Assembly (NCBI GenBank): GCA_030847615.1
Contig: JAUMIR010000005.1
Coordinates: 214,690,645 to 214,754,644 of the forward strand
Source of the DNA: Gambelia wislizenii
Lineage: Eukaryota; Chordata; Lepidosauria; Squamata; Crotaphytidae
DNA: 64,000 nt
Reading direction: 5' to 3'
Position 1 is the stretch's first letter; each line of letters begins with the position of its first letter. Positions 53,979 through 64,000 of the stretch are shown piece after piece. Under the pieces are notes generated by a model. It did not search any database. It was given only the letters and a program-made list of their open reading frames with translations, and had not been told where the DNA came from. A program made the translations under genes and the position numbers.

Positions 53979-55895
53979 CCTCTAGCTACAGGACAGTTAA
54001 AGAGGTAGAAGGTACATTGTTGACTATTTGCTTTTGGGACATCTAGGTTTTTTTCTCATCTTCCCACTTCCTCTTCTGCTCCCAGTGTGCTTAGGCTGCT
54101 TGAAGCTAGTTCTTGATGCAGAGGTTACACCAAGTTGGCTTGGACGGTGGTGAGAGAAGATGGACAGAGTCTTCCCTCTTCCTTTTCTAGTTTGTACATT
54201 CATCCATATTTATGGCTGTTGCCAGCCTGAACATACTCTGATATTGTTTGACCACATGTGCCTCGGTTTGGATCTGCTAAATGTTGGAGGGCATGATGAT
54301 GTGGGGGACTTCAGAAGCATATGCTGCACTTGTGCATGTATGTCCCTAACAGGATGCTGGCCTTCAGGTGGTTTTTTGTATATCATTTTCACTAAGATAT
54401 ATATTTTTGTTCACACTTCTCCCTTATGCATTTTGGGAATGCCTGTCTGTCTTGTATAGGGTTACATTATCAGCTTCTCATATGAGAGGCATTTTTATGT
54501 ACTGCTTCCCTATCACAGCTGTTGCTACTGCTACTCTTTTCCTTTCTCATTCTTGGGGATCCTCACTAGAACAAGGGGCTATGAGCAAAGAGATTACCAA
54601 GTCCCTCTTGATCACATTAACTTTTGTTGGGAGAGTGGAGTGTAAGGATTATGTACTTGATCCCCTTTCAGGTCCAGCTACACATGCTCTATATGTATAG
54701 GGCCCCATTCCTTCCGGAAGTGTCCCAAAGAAAGGGGGCAGGAGGAACTAGGAACATATCAAAAAGGAAAGGACCAGTGGTGGTCTTTTAATGGGCCCCC
54801 ACTCAATTAAGCTTTATATTTGAATATGTTCTGCATGTTTGATCTCAATCGATCAGTAGCTTGGCTATTTAACAGAAGGCTTAGGGACAGTTCCACATTT
54901 CTTTTAAGGAATTTATGAACTTTATGTATTTAGTTTTAGGAGTTTGCATTCAGTGGTCAGTAGTGAGGTTAGTCAGGCTAAGATTGGCAGGGAGGTGGCA
55001 GAAGGTAAGGGATTGTTTCCTGTGGGGTTGTTTACCTTATGTCCTTCCCCACAGGGGAGTCAGTGAATTACACTTTTTCAGTGTGATATTTCATTTTATT
55101 TCATTACAACCTAGGGATTTAAATAGCTAGTGTTTGTCTTTGAATAGCAATATCTTATTTGGACAGAACTCCTTTTATGAGATATTGGGTGTTTGGTTCT
55201 GTGTTGAAATTTAGTTCCTTTAGAATGGGCTCAGAAGTCAAGGTCAGGACAAAAGGTTGTAGTTCGCTACTTAGCTGGTGTGGAGGATGGTGTGTATGAT
55301 GTGGTGCTTTCCTGCAAACAGATGGAGCACTTCAGTGAACTCGCCCCAGGAGCAGAGGTATTTCCAGCCCTAATGCCTTTTGTCTAGGAGTCTGGTTGGA
55401 TGAGATTGCATGGGATATCTGCCTCTCAGCTTCTAATATGAAGTCTATCTATTGGGAGGCTAGCAGGAACTGGGAGGGATTTAGAGCTACAAGCAGACTG
55501 AAGGCTACATGCCCAGTCCAGGTGTTAATATTCCCCAATATGAGGCTTTTGAAATGCAAGGGGATTACCCCACAGTCCATTAGGAATCAGTTGTGGACGT
55601 TTGCAGTTAGAGCTCAAGACTACCATGGCATCGAGGCCTGGTTTGTATGAGGATAGATTTGGCACTCATTTTTCAGGACTGGAGTGCATTGAAGTTGTGG
55701 GCTTGATCTGCAATACATGCAACACATTGGGCCTTGGAGATCTGCAGTGTTTCAGAAATATTATGTCCTGGTAAATGGAAATTATGTTTATACTTACTCC
55801 TGTTTCCTTTAGTTACTAGGTTCTGTACTCTGAGACATTGGGACCTGGTCTGCAGCCATGGCATGGTCTACTAGGCAGCATGACAGGTACGAAGT
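53979..55895. other. Unclassified; may be upstream body of the SGNH-bearing retroelement
   Basis: No intact domain is recognised. A 110-codon and a 99-codon plus-strand frame overlap at 54160-54700 without family resemblance. The composition resembles the fossil element that follows, so part of this may be its decayed 5' body, but that is not demonstrated. Confidence 0.25.
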
Positions 55896-56836
55896 TGTCA
55901 GCTGGGGCTCAGCTGTGTCTGAGCAATGCTGCCTTTTGGAGTGGTTGTGGTCCCTTTTGTTCGAGGAACACATAGGCCTCCTCCCGAAGTGTTAGTCATT
56001 CGCCTTGGTGGGAATGGGGCTCAGCTGGGGCTGAGCAGTTTTGCCACAATGGAGTGGCTTGGTATGAGGGGCCTCTGGTGGAGTGGTTGTGGCCTCTTTT
56101 TTTGAGGAGCACACAGGGCTGCCTCCTGAACCTTGGTGGGAATGACTTGGGCTTACTGAAGAGTAAGGCCCTCATCATGTATGCTTTCCATGATGTTTGT
56201 TTCATTCGGTAGAAGTGGCCTGGGGTTTTATTGTTTGGTCTGCCAGACTCCTCCACCATATTTGGCAGGGAGAGGGCGACTTAAGATGTCTTGACTACCC
56301 AGAGGCAGATCAATAAAGAAAAACATGATGCCCTGGTTAATGGATGGGTCACTTTATCCTCATCCTGCTATAGTTTTCCAACAATCTGAGCTCTACAGGG
56401 CTGATGACATTCATTCATTGGAAGACATTACTGTGGATTTGCTGGGGGTGAGGGCCATGTTGGCTGGTCTGGTGAGGGAAAGGAGCTAAGCAGACACTTG
56501 TCCCTCATCCATGGAAGGTTATGGTGGAGGGAAGAATTTATGAGATTGGTGTACAACTTGGCACGCTTTTGGTGAAAGATTGGGCTCTGGAACCATTTTT
56601 ATGGGTTGTGGGACCTGGAGAGATAGAGAAGGAGTCTGCCCTTGGGGTTGACTTGGGGGTTTACTTTCTCTTATAAAGTCTTGGGACTTGCAGGGGATTC
56701 CCCTGTGTTTGCCTTCCAGTAAACAACTGTCCGTGAAGCAACCAATGGTTTTTCGATTTCCCCCAGGGTCTGGTGTTTTGCCCAAGGGAAAGCTGGTGAG
56801 GCTGGCCACAGGTTGATGCCTGGGCCTCAGCTGGAC
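55896..56836 (+). pseudogene. Fossil retroelement with SGNH-hydrolase-like domain (Ngaro/DIRS-like?)
   Basis: Across frame breaks the plus strand reads PEVLVIRLGGN, then LGGNDLGLLKSKALIM, KWPGVLLFGLPDS, RQINKEKHDALVNGW, and SELYRADDIHSLEDI. This is the order of the SGNH/GDSL-like hydrolase domain that I recall at the 3' side of Ngaro-type (tyrosine-recombinase) retroelements: LGGNDL, WPGV, R..N.E, ELYR.DGVH. The region holding the LGGN motif is duplicated in tandem (about 55896-56015 and 56016-56150). The sequence to 56836 and again after the CR1 insertion shares its 3' part with 6269-6781. Stops and frame changes make it non-functional. RT and recombinase were not found, so the clade is tentative. 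Confidence 0.5.
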
Positions 56837-57780
56837 ATAGAATCATAGAATCATAGAATTGCAGAGTTGGAAGAGACCACAAGGGCCATCCAGTCCAACC
56901 CCCCTGCCACACAGGAAATCTTGATCAAAGCATCCATGACAGATGGCCATCCAGCCTCTGTTTAAAGACCTCCAAGGAAGGAGACCCCACCACGCTCCGA
57001 GGGAGTGTGTTCCACTGCCGAACAGCTCTTACTGTCAAAAAGTTCCTCCTCATGTTGAGGTGGAATCTCTGTTCCTGGAGCTTGCACCCATTGCTCCGTG
57101 TTCCAGTCTCTGGAGCAGCAGAAAACAAGCCTGCTCCATCCTCAGCGTGACATCCCTTCAAATACTTAAACAGGGCTATCATATCGCCTCTTAACCGTCT
57201 TTTTTCCAGGCTAAACATACCCAGCTCCCTAAGTCTCTCCTCATAAGGCATAGTTTCCAGACCTTTCACCATTTTAGTTGCCCTTCTCTGGACACGCTCC
57301 AATTTGTCAATATCCTTTCTGAATTGTGGTGCCCAGAACTGGACACAGTATTCTAAGTGAGGTCTGACCAAGGCAGAATAGAGTGGCACTATGACTTCCC
57401 TTGATCTAGACACTATACTTCTATTGATACAGCCCAAAATCGCATTGGCCTTTTTAGCTGCCGCATCACACTGTTGGCTCATGTTCAACTTGTGGTCTAC
57501 TAGGACTCCTAGATCCCTTTCGCACGTAGTCTCATTCAGCCAGGTCTCTCCCATCCTATATTTATGCATTTCATTTTTCCGCCCTAAATGCAGTACTTTA
57601 CATTTCTCCGTATTGAATTTCATTTTGTTAGCTTTGGCCCAGCTCTCCAGTCTATCCAGGTCATTCTGAATTTTGATCCTGTCCTCTAGGGTATTAGCTA
57701 CTCCTCCCAATTTGGAGTATTTGAACATGTATCGGGTTACTCCTCCACTGATTTGCTTATTCTCCTGGCCCAAATTCAAT
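56837..57780 (-). mobile_element. CR1 LINE, long 3' copy with open RT C-terminus
   Basis: The minus-strand frame 57779-56925 is open for 284 codons. In order it holds [111 protein letters not shown] and FKQRLDGHLSWML. This is the thumb and C-terminal region of CR1 reverse transcriptase. The catalytic palm (FADD) would lie upstream and is missing by 5' truncation. The tail with 'catagaat' repeats lies at 56837-56860. An intact frame over this length makes it the youngest-looking CR1 copy here. Confidence 0.95.
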
Positions 57781-57850
57781 TAAATAGGTCAATAAAGTGG
57801 CCTTTATTCAACCCATTTACTTGTGTCTGGTCTCATTATTTAATGGTTGG
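57781..57850 (+). mobile_element. 3' tip of the SGNH-bearing retroelement, displaced by CR1
   Basis: 'ttaaataggtcaataaagtg' matches the minus-strand 3' end of 6269-6781 and includes an AATAAA. It is separated from 56836 only by the CR1 insertion. Confidence 0.55.
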
Positions 57851-60561
57851 TCATCAATACATGTTCTCCACCTCTATTTGAGGTGGGAATCTCCCACATT
57901 GCAGGGATCTACGCGGTATCCAAGAAACACTGACAATAATTCCTAATTGCATCATACAGTTGCAAAGTTGAATGTGTTTTAAATGGTAACCACCAGTTAT
58001 TTATTTTGCTGTATCAATTTCATATAGTGAGTCTTTCTGATGAATTGGTAGAAGTTGGTATTTATCACATCAAGAGAAGTTCTGTTTTGCCACATTTCTT
58101 TGGTCACAGCTTCATTCTAAAGAATTTCAAATGGCATAGCTAAGGCACCCAAAGTATTGTGGATGATATTTAGACCACAGGGCACTTGCTGAAAGCATTT
58201 TTTTCCCTCTAATGAATTTTGACACTCATTGAAAACTATGAAAACTAAATATGAACTTATTTAACATGAGAGGTAGCTATTATAGCATTAGAAGCTAGCC
58301 ATAAACTGCAAATTGTACTCCCCATATCAGTAAGTTTTAAAACTCCATAATTCAACCTGTACGTGCTCACAGAAGCAGTATAAGCATTGGAAAGACTGGC
58401 ATCTGGGAAGATCTTTTGTCATTTTAAAAAGAAATGGTGGTTTGGGGCTCATACATTTTAAGATGGTATCTGCTGGCTAATGCCTTTGTATCATTTAATC
58501 TGGATCATATTTTGTTTTCATTTCTAGGCTCTTCAAGTGCCCTTCCATAAAATATCCAAGATTATGACGATCAGAGGTGTGTAGAGGGTAGGTCTAATCT
58601 ACTTCTAGTACTCTGGGTAATTTGCAGGAAGTTGACAAGAGTTTCCGACTCTGTTGTCTCACAATAGCAGCAGCAATGTGATTTTTCAGCGTGTTAATTT
58701 ACATTGTTGAAATGAAAAAAAGTGTGAGATAAGAGGAATAAATTTATGTGTGGAATAAATATATGTGTGGAAGAGCCCCATCCAGTTTTGCCTGATGCTT
58801 AGACAAATTTTCCCCAGGCTCAGAATTCTTATGTCTGTATCTTTTGAACCAGATCTCAGGGTTCTTATAAAAATCTGCTCAATTCTAGCATAGGACCAAC
58901 AACTTTTTCCACCCATCTCCAAAATTTTACTTTTGAGTTTGGTTTGCTTCCATGCACAATTTTGAGGCCTCTACCCCTTTTAAAAAAACGCCTATACTTA
59001 CTGCTAAGCTGCTTTTATAATGGTGGACTGAATGTACCAGTTTTTGGTATATTGGCTGTATTTAATTGAATAGAGTTATAGAAGAAAGATCTTGAAAAGT
59101 TGTATTAATGGGGAGACAATATTACCTTTTTTCTTTTCAAAAAGTTCTGATTGTTTTACCTGAAGTGTATATTCTCACATAGAATTATGAGTGTTTTCAA
59201 GTAAAATGGTAAAATATCTACTGTAAATGGTGTCAGGCAAATAATTCTTTGCACTCTTTTTCTCTTTTAAAACACATTAAATATTAATGAGATTCTGCTG
59301 CAGCATATACAAAATTTAATTGCATTGCTTGCAAACCTAGCTTTGGAAAGCTTGTTCTAATGATATTATTATACCTGTAGTTAAATCAGGGTTCACATGA
59401 GAGATTAGGTAAAATGAAATTTGTATATACAATAAATTCACAAAGCTTTTCTATTTTTATTATCTGACTTCATATATTTTTCATTTTTTGTGGGCAGATT
59501 GATGCTAATACATAAATATTACAGCTAGCTAGTGAATCATATAGTCTTTTCAGAAACTCTTTGGTGACTGGGTTTCTTTTTTTAAAAGGATTTAATTCAA
59601 AAGCTATGCTTCTAAACATTTCTGTAAATATTTTAATGAATATTTTCAGAGATAATTGAGATTGGACTTATTATGAGCAATGCAATGCTTGTCACTGAAA
59701 GCCTCATATTATATTTAGTTTTGATTTGAATGGAACTTTCAGTTATTTGTTATCCTCTTTCTAGGCTATTAACAACCCCAGACATAGGTTGTTGAAACAA
59801 TTAAGAAATCAGTCAACACAGCTAAGCGCTGTACAGTAGTTATTGCTCATAAGTGGTGCCTTTAAAAAAACTATTGGTACAATAAACCACTATGGCGATT
59901 TTGGAAAAACTATAGGCAACAACTGGCTGAACTCCTGTGATGTCATGGAACATGTCCAGATGCTCAAGAAATGATACTGTTAAGATAGAATATTCATAGT
60001 TTGACTGTGAGAGAAAAGAAGGTTGTTTATTTGGCTATAATGAAAATTTCATGTAAGCTCTAAGGACAGAAAAAGCCAGTATATCCTGCAACAGTTAGAG
60101 CCTAATGTAGCAGTGTACTCTCAGCCCCCCTTTTACACTGATATTCTCTGCCTTGACTTATCCTCACCCACCCATGATTACATGTTCCCCCACTTGCTTA
60201 CTCTGTATTAGTCTGTCCTACATGGTTTATGCAATAAACTATACTGGTAAGCAGAGCATAATTTTAATTTTCTTAAATTTTCATAATAATTTTCTTAAAT
60301 AAACATTTCAACCATGTTTAATATTAATGTTTAATAATAATGTTACCAAGTTTTATAATAACATGACATCACTCAGTGGGATCTCTTGTTGCTCTCCTCT
60401 CCCCACTCAAATACTCTCAGAGGTTCTGAAGAGATTGCTGAAATCTAAAGAACCAAAGCCTAGGAATACCAACATATTTACAGTACATTCCCAGCAGATC
60501 AGATAAGGAAAAAATGGAAAGATGAACCTGTACTTGAAAACAGTGGCTCACAATACTACAG
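57851..60561. other. AT-rich sequence, nothing recognised
   Basis: About 2.7 kb of AT-rich, repeat-poor DNA with no recognisable exon. Candidate unique or intronic sequence. Confidence 0.4.
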
Positions 60562-60786
60562 CAGTGGGCCCTTGGTATTCACTGTGGTTTAGTTCCAGGA
60601 CATCCCGTGGGTACCAAAATTCATGGATGCTCAAGTCCCAATATATATAATTATAACACCATTATATGCAATGGCACAGTAAAATGATGACCCTTATATA
60701 AAATGGCAAAATCAAGGTTTGCTTCTTGGTTTGTTTATGGTTGTTTTGTTTTTTCGGTGAAAAATGTCAAGCCGTGGATGGTGGAA
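60562..60786 (+). mobile_element. Tigger-like MITE, 3'-truncated
   Basis: 'cagtgggcccttggtattc', 'ggatgctcaagtcccaata', 'cccttatataaaatggcaaa' and 'aagccgtggatggtgg' follow the order of Tigger-derived repeats. They match 49747-49971 in the opposite orientation. The right inverted end is missing. Confidence 0.75.
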
Positions 60787-62107
60787 TGAACTATTGGGGA
60801 GGAGGAAGGGACCCTAGCCTTCCCTTCCAAAGCACCCTGGAGCCATACATCTCTGCCAGCATAGCTATGCCAGTGGTCTGGGAAGGGGCATTTTCTTCTC
60901 ATCTCATGGTATGCAAGAATAGCTGGAAGCTATCACCTGGCTATTGGCTGGGTACTTCCAGGAGTCATCTAGACACATCCTTATGTACCTGTGGGGAGGG
61001 GAAGAAACTTCTTTCTTCTCAGGTGTATAAGGACAGCTGGATAGCTCTCTGGACAATCAGTGGCTCAAGGGGATGAAGCTCAGCCCAGGAGGCTCTGCTT
61101 TTTTTTTTTTACACACCCTGAGTAAAGGTGATCCATAGGGAGATACAGAATACCTCCTAAAAATCATTAAAAGAGTACTTACATTAGCATAACTAGGGAT
61201 TATGCCTGCACAAGCCACCTTTAGTATTCTAGCCAATATATACCATTGGCAGGAAAGGGTAATCTAATGTAAACAGTGAAGCCACTGAGTTGAAGAAAGA
61301 AGCAGAAAGTCTGACTGGTGCAAAGTTTCACATAGGACTGATGCAGCATTGACAAAAAGGGAATATGGAGCCAAAAGAATTGTGTGTGTGCGAAGTCCTT
61401 GCCAATTTCAAACTTGTAAGAACTCATGTATTTGTAATTATTTTTGTTATTCTGGGATGGAACAGTTGGTACTATAATCTGAATAGTTACTACTGAACTT
61501 CAAGTGTGAGAAACACCTTTTAAAATGGCAGGTGCATCAGATTCACAGCCTCTCCCTATGGTCTTTGGTTATGGCAATTTATCCTACCTGTCAATTTGCT
61601 GAACCCTCAACTCCTCTCCTGAAAAGTCTGGTTAGGACAGCCTTTTGTAAGCATTTGCTCAGGATTACTTGAGGCTATTTTAATAAGACAGGTCCATAAG
61701 ACAGGGTCATGTCTTGGGCTTAGCTGCAAAATATGGTGACCATGGTATACAGCACCTTACTTTATAAAACATGGACTTAAAATGACTAGGTGATGAAAGC
61801 GTTTTCAGCATAAGCTTAAAAGGGGAAAATGTTGGTGTCAGAAAAGGTTCCCGTACAGGGAAGATATTCTATAAAATAGGCATGGCTGTCCATACTTGCC
61901 CCACCACCTTGCCCCTGAAGAAGAGATAGGCACAGAAAAGCATCAACACAAGCAATCTTAAAGTGCTGGTATGTTGTCATGGGAGTAGGCACTCTGCCAC
62001 ATATTTCATCAACCTGTTTTCAGCATGTGTATGGGCCCCATGCATTATTTGCTACTCTTAGAGGTATTTTCCCATGATTGCTGACTATAGTCTGGTAAAA
62101 AGATATA
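60787..62107. other. Sequence with nothing recognised
   Basis: Contains a T-run at 61099-61110. The 116-codon frame at 60726-61076 begins inside the Tigger-like repeat and has no domain, so it is not a gene. Confidence 0.4.
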
Positions 62108-62408
62108 CAGTAGCAGCCCCGTATCTGCTGATTCAATTATCGGTGCTTGGCAACAACAGGGGGAGGTGGATGCGGGGGAGGGAGAAGAGGAGGAGGAGAG
62201 TTCTCACCTCCCTTGTCTCTTCGCCCCCGGGATGGCTCCCAGTGGTGGCAGTGGTGAAGTAGGGATGAAGGGAGGGGAGGAGAGTTCTCACCTCCCTTTG
62301 ACCCCGGGATGGTTCCTGTGGTGGCAGTGGTGATGGGGGCATTCACTATTATCCATGGATTTCATTATCCATGGGGCCCCCTGGAACCAATCCCCTGTTG
62401 GCTACTCT
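62108..62408. mobile_element. Pogo/Tigger-like MITE, same family as 4241-4814
   Basis: TA (62106-62107) precedes CAGTAGCAGCCCCGTATC. The interior has two diverged repeats of a GGGAGGGGAGGAGAGTTCTC-type block with 'gatggctcccagtggtggca'. The right side carries 'ttatccatggggccccctgg' and a decayed inverted end 'ggctactc'. Confidence 0.65.
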
Positions 62409-63063
62409 TAGAGTAGCCAACAATGTTTGGGGCCCATTTAGTACCAAACAGGTTAACTCAAAGCTATGCCATTTCCAGTAACAGTTTGTGGCTTTCATTT
62501 GACTGGGGCAGAGAATTCATTTCAGGTTTTGGACACATACAGTGTCTTCAATTCTGAATTCTTGTTTGTTGTTACTTTGGATGTGTTGGTCCTAGGTGGA
62601 GAAATTGTGAAAAGTTATGGAAATCTCTTTCATTATTCAAGTAGAAACTGTTTAGTGAGTTTTCAAGCAGGTTCCATAAACATAGTGCAGCATATGAAGT
62701 CACAGAACCATTGTTTAAAGTCCATTAAAAAGTGTCTCAGAGCAACTAAAGAGAGAATACTGGTTTTGTTTTATGGCTGCAAGGCAAATAACTCCTTAGT
62801 GAAAGAAAATCTTACATTAATTAATCTTCACCAAGGTTGACATGGATAATACAATGTCTGTGTTCAAAAATTTTGCCTGATGTAAATTGCATGAGAAGAA
62901 TCGCTCACAAAGTATATAGTACTTACATGTTGGTTACCAGCAATTTCAGTATGTTGAATCAGAACATGAAGTATTTTTTTTAAAAAAAAAAACTTTAAAA
63001 AACCCATCAGATTAACAGCAAAGATTGCACCTTAGTTGAAGTTTTTCATTTTCAGAACTGCTA
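62409..63063. other. Sequence with nothing recognised
   Basis: The 124-codon plus frame at 62466-62840 has no recognisable domain and is treated as chance. Confidence 0.4.
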
Positions 63064-63392
63064 CAGGTTGAGTCTCCCTTATCTGAAATGTTTGGAACCA
63101 GAGGTATTTTGGATTTTGGAATATTATAGATTTCAGATTTTGGAATACTCACATATACATAATGAGATATGTTGGAGATGGGACCCAACTCTACATGAAA
63201 CGCATTTATGTTTTACATACACCTTATACACATACTCTGAAGGTAATTTTGCACAAAATATTTTTAATTTTGTGCATAAAACAAAGTTGTGTACATTGAA
63301 CCATTAGAAAGCAAAAGTATCTATCATGTGGAGAAATTTGGATTTTGGAATATTTTGGATTTTGGAATTCCGGATAAGGGAGACTCAACCTG
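63064..63392 (+). mobile_element. MER2-like Tigger element, nearly intact
   Basis: CAGGTTGAGTCTCCCTTATC at 63064-63083 is the perfect inverse of 63373-63392. TA precedes the left end; the right TA is lost (TG). Interior landmarks 'atacataatgagatatgttg', 'gagatgggacccaactct', 'atacaccttatacacata', 'ctgaaggtaattttg' and 'gtacattgaaccattagaaa' follow mammalian MER2 closely as I remember it. 329 bp, non-coding, mobilised in trans by a Tigger transposase. Confidence 0.88.
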
Positions 63393-64000
63393 TGTTCTGA
63401 TTTTTTTGAAAAAAAGTGTATGCTAACTGATGATAATTTTATAGTATTTGAGGTAAATAACAATATTAATTAACATTAATTTTCTGATATTTTAAATAAA
63501 TGCCACATTGCTTCCTAACTTTGACACAGTTCAAATTTGTATGTTTATTCACACTCTTATCGCATTATGTGCTATGGACATGAAACATATAAATTGGATT
63601 TTTGTGATCTGTTAAATTATAAAACAAGCTAGCAAGCTTTTAATATTCCCAATAAAAATTACAGGAAACTACTGGAAACTTGAGAAAATAGCATATATGT
63701 CAACTCTTCTACCTGCCATGCCTTTAGTCTGTCTGTCCCTCAACAGCAAGTCAATAAATATTTTTAGAGATGCAACCTCACAAAATGGGCACTCTTAAAT
63801 CATGCAGTCATAATAACGGGAAGGATTTTCCCCTGACCTTTTAAAATTATATCAGACTATCTAGGGATTTCTTAGTGACGAAAGGTAATAAAGGGTCCAG
63901 TCCTTTCTGCTAGCTGGCCTTAAATTTAGCTCATCAGAAGTCTTATCTATTCCTTTTATCACGGCCTTGACATACTTTGAATACGGTAATCCACCCCTCT
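63393..64000. other. AT-rich sequence, nothing recognised
   Basis: No gene or repeat recognised up to the window edge. Confidence 0.4.

Noticed and set aside
62466..62840. 124-codon plus-strand open frame
   Set aside because: No recognisable family or domain. It lies next to a MITE with nothing to support expression.
1..64000. Bacterial-type features such as operons, CRISPR arrays or riboswitches
   Set aside because: No regularly spaced identical repeats with unique spacers and no prokaryotic gene organisation. All evidence points to a vertebrate nuclear genome.

Overview
This is a repeat-rich, AT-leaning vertebrate nuclear segment with no host protein-coding gene that I can support. The repeat set points to a squamate reptile, most likely a lizard. 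It includes CR1 LINE 3' ends with an ATTCTATG-type terminal repeat, two tRNA-derived SINE families (one with a CAA-rich tail), 5S rRNA-derived repeats, hAT, Tigger/pogo and Harbinger-like non-autonomous DNA transposons, a Helitron, Penelope-like tails and a Ty1/copia LTR element. The species assignment is inference. Almost every open frame is a chance frame or a decayed transposon frame.

Layout. 1-10 kb: unique AT-rich sequence with an old CR1 fragment carrying a hAT MITE (1.5-2.3 kb), a TA-flanked MITE with an internal GC-rich minisatellite (4.2-4.8 kb), a 513-bp insertion flanked by a perfect 21-bp duplication (6.25-6.80 kb) and a tRNA-SINE (8.9 kb). 10-20 kb: a Penelope-like tail with a hammerhead-ribozyme-like motif (10.43 kb), a small pogo-like MITE, a LINE C-terminal fragment (14.5 kb), two CR1 copies (15.1 and 19.2 kb) and a small templated insertion (18.1 kb). 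20-34 kb: a second minisatellite-bearing MITE, nested SINE/DNA-transposon clusters (21.8-23.85 kb, including a MER2-like element), mostly unique sequence from 24 to 30 kb, then a hAT MITE with a palindromic insertion (30.4-30.7 kb).

34.69-39.64 kb holds the standout feature: a near-complete Ty1/copia retrotransposon on the minus strand. It has two LTRs of about 415 bp, a 5-bp target duplication, and recognisable gag, protease, integrase, reverse transcriptase and RNase H. Its primer-binding site matches nucleotides 25-39 of initiator tRNA-Met, the half-tRNA priming arrangement known from Drosophila copia. It is inactivated by frameshifts, stops and a changed RT active site, and its LTRs differ at about 8% of positions by eye.

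40-54 kb: a Penelope-like tail split by a TIR element, more SINEs, a hAT MITE inserted in a SINE with a perfect 8-bp duplication (46.3 kb), a complete short Helitron (48.6-49.06 kb), a Tigger-like MITE, a near-perfect 341-bp foldback (52.4 kb) and three 5S-derived units. 54-64 kb: a fossil retroelement with an SGNH-hydrolase-like domain (about 55.9-56.8 kb), disrupted by a long CR1 copy whose RT C-terminal frame is still open (56.84-57.78 kb), then unique AT-rich sequence and three more Tigger/pogo-type elements, including a MER2-like copy with perfect 20-bp inverted ends (63.06-63.39 kb).

The elements do not form a pathway. What connects them is insertion history: at least six nested insertions let their relative ages be ordered.
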